DNA from: an uncultured Spiribacter sp.
Lineage (GTDB): Bacteria > Pseudomonadota > Gammaproteobacteria > Nitrococcales > Nitrococcaceae
Reading direction: 5' to 3'
DNA: 64,000 nt
Assembly (NCBI GenBank): GCA_937884605.1
Contig: CALGDM010000006.1
Span: forward strand, 124,001-188,000
Positions 59,594 through 64,000 of the stretch are shown here, one piece after another. The notes under the pieces are model-generated. The model was not told the origin of the DNA, made no database searches, and saw only the letters and a list, made by a program, of their open reading frames with translations. Positions within the stretch are counted from its first letter, which is position 1, and each line of letters starts with the position of its first letter. A program made the translations under genes and the position numbers.

Positions 59594-61006
59594 ATGAGAA
59601 AGCTCAATGCCTTAACCCTCGCCGCTGCTTTTGTTGGCGCCGCCGCGGCGCAGGCTCAGACGCCGTTGCTTGTTACAACCACCGGCAACGCCGGAGAGGG
59701 CTCGCTGCGTGCTGCGCTCAGCGCCGCTTCGCAGACTGGCGATGCCTCACAGATCGTGATGACTGTCAGCGGTGACATCGTCGTCGAGCAGAGCCTTGTC
59801 TACACCGGCGAAGCGCCGCTCGAAATCATCGGCAATGGCCAGCGTGTGCGCAGCGATGCCAATACCGATCTGCTCGTCAGCGCCAACGGCGGCGACCTGG
59901 CCATCAGCGACCTGGCCTTCGAGGGCCCCGGCGGATTCAATGTCCTCAACCGCGGCGATGTCGACGGACAGACCGCCGGCAAGGGGATCTTCCTTGACGT
60001 TCGTGAGGATCAAACGGGGGTGGTCGAGTTGGCCCTGACCAATGTATCGGTCAAGGGTGTCGCCAATCACGGAATTCATGTCTCAGACTGCACGCTCGCC
60101 GATGACTGCGGCGGCGGGGCCGGCGGCGCCGGCGGCGGATCGCCGGCCTCGCTGCGCATTCAGCTCGAGAACGTCAGCGTCGATGGCGTGGGTAATGGCA
60201 AGTTCGATGCGGATGGTCTGCGTGCCGATGAGCGGGGCGCGGGCGATATCCACCTGTCGGCCAACCAGTCGGAATTTGCCCGGGTCGGCGCCGACGGTCT
60301 GGAACTCGATGAGGGGCAGGCGGGGAGCATCCACTCGACCATTGTCCGGACGGCATTCATCGATAATGGTCCCTACTGCGATCCCGACGTCCTCGCCGAG
60401 TACATGCCGGACGCGCCTGAAGGTGAGTTCGAGGAAGGCCTGATGCAGCCCTCCGATATCCCGTCCGCGGTAACCGGAACACCGGATGACAATTGCTTTG
60501 AGCGTGAGGTGTCACTGTACGACTCGGGATCAGTCGAGGAGTACGAGATCGGCCTCGATCTTGACGACGGCATCGACTATGACGAAGCGGACTCGGGCGA
60601 TCTCAACCTGACCATGGTCGAGAGCACCATCAGTGGCAATTACGATGAAGGTGTCGACATGGATGAGGCCGGGCCGGGTGATGGCAATCTGCGCTATATC
60701 AATACGCTCGCCTACGGGAATAGCGATGACGGCTTCAAGATGTCTGAAGAGGACGCCGGTGGCATCGACGGTGCGGCCGTGGGATCAGTCTCGCGGGATA
60801 ATGGTGGCGTCGGCATTGTCTTCGAGGAGGCCGATGACGGCGATCTAGGCGTGCGCATCAGCGCTGTCCACACCGTCAATAACGACGATGGCGAGGACAC
60901 CGGTCTCGAGATCGTTCAGGAAGATGCCGGGACGGGTGAGCTCGCACTTGCCGACAGCCGGATCGAGGACGGCATGGAAGTCGAAGGCGTCAACGTCTCG
61001 CGCTAG
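59594..61006 (+). CDS. Secreted acidic right-handed beta-helix repeat protein
   Basis: A 470-residue exported protein. The signal peptide is MRKLNALTLAAAFVGAAAAQ with cleavage near AQAQ. The mature start TTTGNAGEGSLRAALSAA resembles the N-terminal cap of CSLREP-like beta-helix proteins. Coils recur as (D/E/V)G-hydrophobic-x-x-(D/E)E-x-x-x-G(D), starting at residues 207, 234, 325, 352, 379, 406, 436 and 464. Four of the seven gaps are exactly 27 residues. Two looser coils begin near 130 and 159. A Gly-rich loop (about 175-185) and an acidic insert (about 262-310, with two Cys) interrupt them. Asp and Glu dominate, with few Lys. AAAGGA precedes the ATG. No enzyme motif seen; calcium binding or adhesion is only a guess. 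Confidence 0.8.
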   Translation: MRKLNALTLAAAFVGAAAAQAQTPLLVTTTGNAGEGSLRAALSAASQTGDASQIVMTVSGDIVVEQSLVYTGEAPLEIIGNGQRVRSDANTDLLVSANGGDLAISDLAFEGPGGFNVLNRGDVDGQTAGKGIFLDVREDQTGVVELALTNVSVKGVANHGIHVSDCTLADDCGGGAGGAGGGSPASLRIQLENVSVDGVGNGKFDADGLRADERGAGDIHLSANQSEFARVGADGLELDEGQAGSIHSTIVRTAFIDNGPYCDPDVLAEYMPDAPEGEFEEGLMQPSDIPSAVTGTPDDNCFEREVSLYDSGSVEEYEIGLDLDDGIDYDEADSGDLNLTMVESTISGNYDEGVDMDEAGPGDGNLRYINTLAYGNSDDGFKMSEEDAGGIDGAAVGSVSRDNGGVGIVFEEADDGDLGVRISAVHTVNNDDGEDTGLEIVQEDAGTGELALADSRIEDGMEVEGVNVSR

Positions 61007-61027
61007 TCCCGCGGTGTTACGACGACC

Positions 61028-61056
61028 AAAGGGGCAGCGATGGGCTGCCCCTTTTT
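61028..61056 (+). terminator. Intrinsic terminator of the beta-helix gene
   Basis: AAAGGGGCAGC / GCTGCCCCTTT stem of 11 bp, loop GATGG, then a run of five T. It lies 21 bp after the stop. On the minus strand it may also serve the GDPD gene, though the T-run there is only three. Confidence 0.9.
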
Positions 61057-61064
61057 GCGTGCGA

Positions 61065-61955
61065 TCACCGGGTAAGGCGGATCAACCGGTCGGGGTAGTC
61101 CGTGAACATCCCGTCCACGCCCCAGCCGAGCAACTGCTCCATCGCCGGGATATCATTAATCGTGTAGACATGCACTCGCAGATCATTGGCCTGTGCCTGT
61201 TTGACAAACGTCTCATCGATGACCGCATCCCCCTGATAGTCAAGGTTGGTGCCGATGCCCACGGCGTAGTCACGGATCGCTTCGAAATCGGCATCCGTGA
61301 TTGCACTCGGACCCGGCGTGACGCCCGTCCACTCGATCAAGGTGTCGCTGTCCTCGGACTCGGGGTAGTACCACACGAGCTGCACTAGCGGCACATCTGG
61401 GTTGATGGACTTGACCTTGAGGAGACTGTCCTGAGAGAACGACTGAATGACCACGGCGCCGGCTTCGATCAAGCCACGGTCGCTGAGTGTGTCCATCAGC
61501 TCCGCCTCAAGCGTGGGGTCGCGCTCCGCCGATTTGGTCTCAATGTAATATCGGGTCTGGGTGCCGAATCGATCAATGACCTCATCAAGCGTGACCACCC
61601 GAGCGCCCTCAAATGCGGACTGTGCGCGGTCTGGGTTGGCGTCGTTGAACCAGCTGCCAGCGTCCAGCGACTGGAGCTCGGCCAGCGTGTAGTCCTGGAG
61701 CGGACCCTCGGCATTGGTTGTGCGGTCGACGGTCTCGTCATGCAGAACAACCAGCCGGCCATCCGCCGTCATCTGGATATCCAGCTCAAGATAATCCGCG
61801 CCCATGTCGTAGGCCATCTGCCAGGCAGGCAGGGTATGTTCCGGTGCATGGCCGCTGGCGCCACGATGCGCGATCACCTGAAAATCCTGCAGGGCTTCAA
61901 GCTGCTGCTCGATGCTGTTGGCGCCGGCGCCGGTCGAGGTCATCAGGGTTGCCAT
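61065..61955 (-). CDS. Glycerophosphodiester phosphodiesterase (GDPD/UgpQ-like)
   Basis: Hydrolyses deacylated phospholipid head groups to glycerol 3-phosphate and an alcohol. The 296-residue barrel has the catalytic pair AHRGASGHAPEHTLPAW (His-Arg and metal Glu), YLELDIQMTADGRLVVLHDE with Glu, Asp and the second His, and DRTTNAEG. The C-terminus has the typical VHVYTINDIPAMEQLLGWGV. It has no export signal (it starts MATLMTSTGAGANSIEQQ), so it is probably cytoplasmic like UgpQ. AGGA precedes the ATG. It converges with the beta-helix gene. Confidence 0.92.
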   Translation of the reverse strand: MATLMTSTGAGANSIEQQLEALQDFQVIAHRGASGHAPEHTLPAWQMAYDMGADYLELDIQMTADGRLVVLHDETVDRTTNAEGPLQDYTLAELQSLDAGSWFNDANPDRAQSAFEGARVVTLDEVIDRFGTQTRYYIETKSAERDPTLEAELMDTLSDRGLIEAGAVVIQSFSQDSLLKVKSINPDVPLVQLVWYYPESEDSDTLIEWTGVTPGPSAITDADFEAIRDYAVGIGTNLDYQGDAVIDETFVKQAQANDLRVHVYTINDIPAMEQLLGWGVDGMFTDYPDRLIRLTR

Positions 61956-62005
61956 GGCGAGAGGTCCTGCAAGTGTGCAAGTCGATCCCTCCCATCGCTA
62001 GTCGG

Positions 62006-62034
62006 TTGACGCCCTCGGGTGGATTCGCCATAAT
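62006..62034 (+). promoter_or_regulatory. Sigma-70 promoter of tRNA-Arg
   Basis: TTGACG (62006-62011), 17-bp spacer, CATAAT (62029-62034); the tRNA 5' end is 15 bp after the -10 box. Confidence 0.8.
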
Positions 62035-62048
62035 TCGCGCTCGTTACA

Positions 62049-62125
62049 GCGCCTGTAGCTCAACTGGATAGAGCACCTGACTACGGATCAGGAGGCTGGG
62101 GGTTCGAATCCTCCCGGGCGCGCCA
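62049..62125 (+). tRNA. tRNA-Arg(ACG)
   Basis: A 77-nt tRNA with encoded CCA. Acceptor GCGCCTG pairs with CGGGCGC, discriminator G. D-arm AGCTCAACTGGATAGAGC; anticodon loop CTACGGA between CCTGA and TCAGG gives ACG, whose first base is the A34 deaminated by TadA (also in this window). T-arm GGGGGTTCGAATCCTCC. The last 19 nt reappear 149 bp downstream. Confidence 0.97.
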
Positions 62126-62168
62126 GACACCAAATAAAACCGGCATCAAGCCGGTTTTTTTGTGCGCG
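62107..62168 (+). repeat. 62-bp direct repeat, copy 1 (tRNA-Arg 3' end plus terminator)
   Basis: Contains the final 19 nt of tRNA-Arg (62107-62125), a spacer and the terminator hairpin. Copy 2 is at 62256-62317, offset 149 bp, with one mismatch (T versus G in the A-rich spacer). Confidence 0.9.
62136..62161 (+). terminator. Intrinsic terminator of tRNA-Arg
   Basis: AAAACCGGC / GCCGGTTTT stem of 9 bp, loop ATCAA, then T-run to 62161. The A-run on the other side makes it usable on both strands. Confidence 0.9.
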
Positions 62169-62211
62169 GCCGGGAGGGTTCGGACCCCCAGAGGCTATGG
62201 ATGGGTTCGAC
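62167..62211. repeat. tRNA-trailing module 2 (inverted T-arm copy of tRNA-Arg)
   Basis: On the minus strand 62167-62191 matches tRNA-Arg 62096-62120 at 22 of 25 bases, covering T-arm and acceptor strand. The core 62176-62211 aligns without gaps with module 1 (57383-57418) at 29 of 36 bases and likewise ends GATGGGTTCGAC. Confidence 0.7.
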
Positions 62212-62255
62212 TCGAGCGCGTTGCGCGAGAGAACGAGGCCCGTCAGGGCCGAGTT

Positions 62256-62317
62256 AATCCTCCCGGGCGCGCCAGACACCAAAGAAAACCGGCATCAAGC
62301 CGGTTTTTTTGTGCGCG
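62256..62317 (+). repeat. 62-bp direct repeat, copy 2 (also forms the end of the MFS gene)
   Basis: Repeats the last 19 nt of tRNA-Arg, the spacer and the terminator of 62136-62161, without the rest of the tRNA. Its hairpin sits at about 62285-62310. The MFS gene on the minus strand ends inside it, taking its last codons (ARTKKPA and stop) from the hairpin arm, so the copy probably also acts as the terminator for that gene. Confidence 0.9.
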
Positions 62318-63503
62318 CCAGTCGTGGGCGAAATGCAAGCAGGGTGGTTGCCAGCAGCGTCACCGCGATGAAGGGGATGACCGTCAGATTCAGTCCCACC
62401 CAGCCAAGGTGGTGAAGCAGCGCGCCGGCCATCAATGAACCGGCGGCGACCAGCGCGAAAATCACCAGGTCATTGATGCCCTGTACCTTGCCGCGCTCCT
62501 CGACGGTATGGGTCTCGGTGACCAGCGTGCTGCCCCCAATAAACAGAAAATTCCAGCCAATGCCCAGGGCCACCAGCGCCCCCCAATACTGAGGCAGAGT
62601 CTGACCGCTAAGGGCAATGGCAACGCTCGTTAGCATGATCAAACCCCCGGCAAGCAGGATATTCAGCACGCCGAAACGCGCAATCAGCGAGCCAGTCACA
62701 AATGAGGGGGCAAACATCCCCAGTACGTGCCATTGCATGACGAAAGCCGCATCGCCCATGGCAAAACCGCTCTCGCGCATGGCGAGGGGAGTGGCGGTCA
62801 TCACGAGGACCATCACTGCATAACCGATGGCCGCGGCGATCAAGGCCACCATGAACGGCGGCTGGCTGATGATCTGTGGCAGCGGACGCTGCGAAGAGGC
62901 GTTGTCCGGCTGGGCTGAAGCGGGTACCTGGAGGAACGCCATCAGTAGGCTGGCAAGGATCGCCAGCGCGGTTACGATCAGATAGGGGCCGGCCTCGGGG
63001 TGAGCGGCCCACAAGCTCTGGCCATGACTGGCATTCCATGGCCCCAGCAGGGCGGCGGCGACACCGCCGGCCATTACCAGAGAAATGGCCCGGCTGCGGA
63101 AACTATCGCCGGCGCAATCGGCGGCCGCGAACCGGTAATACATGGCAAACCCCTGATAGATCCCCAGCAGCAGATTGCCCAGGTTGAAAAGCACGAACGA
63201 GTCTTGAGCGATGCCCGCCGCGGCCAGCCCACCGCCGGCGGCCCCACCCACCGTGGCACCCAGAATGAATCCGGGGCGACGTCCGATCCGTTTCATGAGC
63301 ATGGACGCCGGAAAGGTCGCCAGCAGGGCGCCGACCTGCATCAAAGCCACGGGCAGTGTCGCCAGCGCGGGGCTGGACGTCAGCTGCTGGCCGACCACGC
63401 CACTCAACGTCATGACGGTGATCGCGGCAATCAGGAACAACGCCTGACTGACGGCAAGGATGACGACATTGGTCCTCTCGTGTGCGGGCCTTAATGGATT
63501 CAA
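62295..63503 (-). CDS. MFS transporter
   Basis: A 402-residue major facilitator with about 12 helices. The loop 2-3 signature is ASMLMKRIGRRPGFILGATV, and the second half repeats it loosely at FVTGSLIARFGVLNILLAGG. The start is a TTG (63503) with GGAG upstream. Substrate unknown; no neighbouring regulator or enzyme gives a clue. The final seven or so residues (ARTKKPA) come from a duplicated tRNA terminator, so the original C-terminus may have been replaced. It diverges from an EamA gene across 156 bp with no obvious operator. Confidence 0.85.
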   Translation of the reverse strand: MNPLRPAHERTNVVILAVSQALFLIAAITVMTLSGVVGQQLTSSPALATLPVALMQVGALLATFPASMLMKRIGRRPGFILGATVGGAAGGGLAAAGIAQDSFVLFNLGNLLLGIYQGFAMYYRFAAADCAGDSFRSRAISLVMAGGVAAALLGPWNASHGQSLWAAHPEAGPYLIVTALAILASLLMAFLQVPASAQPDNASSQRPLPQIISQPPFMVALIAAAIGYAVMVLVMTATPLAMRESGFAMGDAAFVMQWHVLGMFAPSFVTGSLIARFGVLNILLAGGLIMLTSVAIALSGQTLPQYWGALVALGIGWNFLFIGGSTLVTETHTVEERGKVQGINDLVIFALVAAGSLMAGALLHHLGWVGLNLTVIPFIAVTLLATTLLAFRPRLARTKKPA

Positions 63504-63659
63504 TGCAACTCCGCTCGGGGCCTGTCAGAAAAGTTGAACGCCACGCTCAGTATTCGTCGTGGCAGAAGTTGTTGATGCTGGAACCCTCAGTCGCCATATT
63601 TGTCGGTTGAGGGTCATCGCAAATCATACCCTTTCCGTCGGTGACCGGGGACCACGCCG

Positions 63660-64000
63660 ATGTTGCTTCCGATAACGCTTGTCATGGCTGCCGCATTTCA
63701 GTGGGGACTGGCAGGTGGTCTGGCGGGTCAGCTGATGACCTCGGGCTGGTCGCCCGAGCTGCTGACGTTCTGGCGACTGCTGGTGGGCCTGCTGTGCATG
63801 CTGGCATGGGTGGGGGTCATTCGGTTGCAGGGTTATTCGCTCAATCTTACCCGTCCGCTGGTGGGGTGGTCGGCCCTGGCCGGTCTGGGGGTCACGGGCA
63901 ACCTCACGTTTTATTTCATCAGCATTAGCGAGGCCAGTGTTGCCGTCGCGGTGACCCTGATGTACAGCGCGCCGGTCATGGTTTATTTCGTGTCGTTTGC
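63660..64000 (+). CDS. EamA/DMT-family transporter (5' part only)
   Basis: Starts ATG 63660 and runs off the right edge after 113 codons. Four helices are visible (starting MLLPITLVMAAAFQWGLAGG, then ELLTFWRLLVGLLCMLAWVG), and SEASVAVAVTLMYSAPVMVY is the typical EamA helix-4 stretch. Such proteins export or import small metabolites; substrate unknown. GGGG lies upstream of the start. Confidence 0.8.
   Translation, partial: MLLPITLVMAAAFQWGLAGGLAGQLMTSGWSPELLTFWRLLVGLLCMLAWVGVIRLQGYSLNLTRPLVGWSALAGLGVTGNLTFYFISISEASVAVAVTLMYSAPVMVYFVSF

Overview
The window looks like chromosomal DNA of a compact, GC-rich, halophilic gammaproteobacterium, probably of the Ectothiorhodospiraceae/Spiribacter type. 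This is inferred from protein content and gene order, not from any rRNA. Supporting signs are the classic gammaproteobacterial run rpoE-rseA-rseB-mucD-lepA-lepB-rnc-era-recO-pdxJ-acpS, a sdhCDAB-sdhE-ygfX cluster, a BCCT osmolyte carrier paired with a UspA protein, and a very acidic secreted protein. There is no prophage, insertion sequence, CRISPR array or rRNA. No gene-free stretch exceeds about 200 bases.

Layout. 1-8.6 kb: start of a TrpB2-type tryptophan synthase beta gene, lon, a divergent opgH / membrane sulfatase pair, a UbiH-family hydroxylase and chrA. 8.6-11.4 kb: 4.5S RNA, dnaX, ybaB, recR. 11.4-18 kb: UspA-BCCT osmolyte uptake, a DEDD exonuclease plus a cNMP/CBS/DUF294 regulator behind cysB, and a BI-1 family membrane protein. 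18-25.7 kb: thrH, a metallophosphoesterase, hrpA, prfB with its programmed frameshift, and lysS. 25.7-31.2 kb: an RND pump with its adaptor, then ygfZ. 31.2-35.6 kb: succinate dehydrogenase with two different assembly-factor genes (a DUF1674/SDHAF4 homologue in front, SdhE behind) and YgfX. 35.6-45.5 kb: sigma-E envelope stress module and the long housekeeping run to acpS. 45.5-50.4 kb: a 1162-residue GltD/ferredoxin-reductase fusion and xseA. 50.4-57.1 kb: guaB-guaA-tadA, an MDR oxidoreductase, a proline-racemase-like enzyme and a HAD phosphatase. 57.1-64 kb: tRNA-Ser(CGA), ygjV, a 26-residue lipoprotein, a purine permease, an acidic beta-helix protein, a GDPD, tRNA-Arg(ACG), an MFS carrier and the start of an EamA transporter.

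The genes are mostly housekeeping: proteolysis, replication and repair, translation, respiration, envelope stress, GMP synthesis and osmotic adaptation. Genes are packed tightly. Many are joined by 4-26 bp overlaps, and five convergent pairs overlap at their 3' ends, three of them sharing a 4-bp double stop.

The least expected structure lies behind the two tRNA genes. Each has an intrinsic terminator followed by an equally long 36-bp module whose first half is an inverted copy of the T-arm region of its own tRNA. The tRNA-Arg locus also has a 62-bp direct repeat of the tRNA 3' end plus terminator, and this repeat now forms the end of the neighbouring MFS gene. Other points of interest are the fused Nfn-like oxidoreductase, the 27-residue repeat acidic beta-helix, the sdh cluster with two assembly factors, the Ser/Thr proline-racemase homologue and the small lipoprotein.
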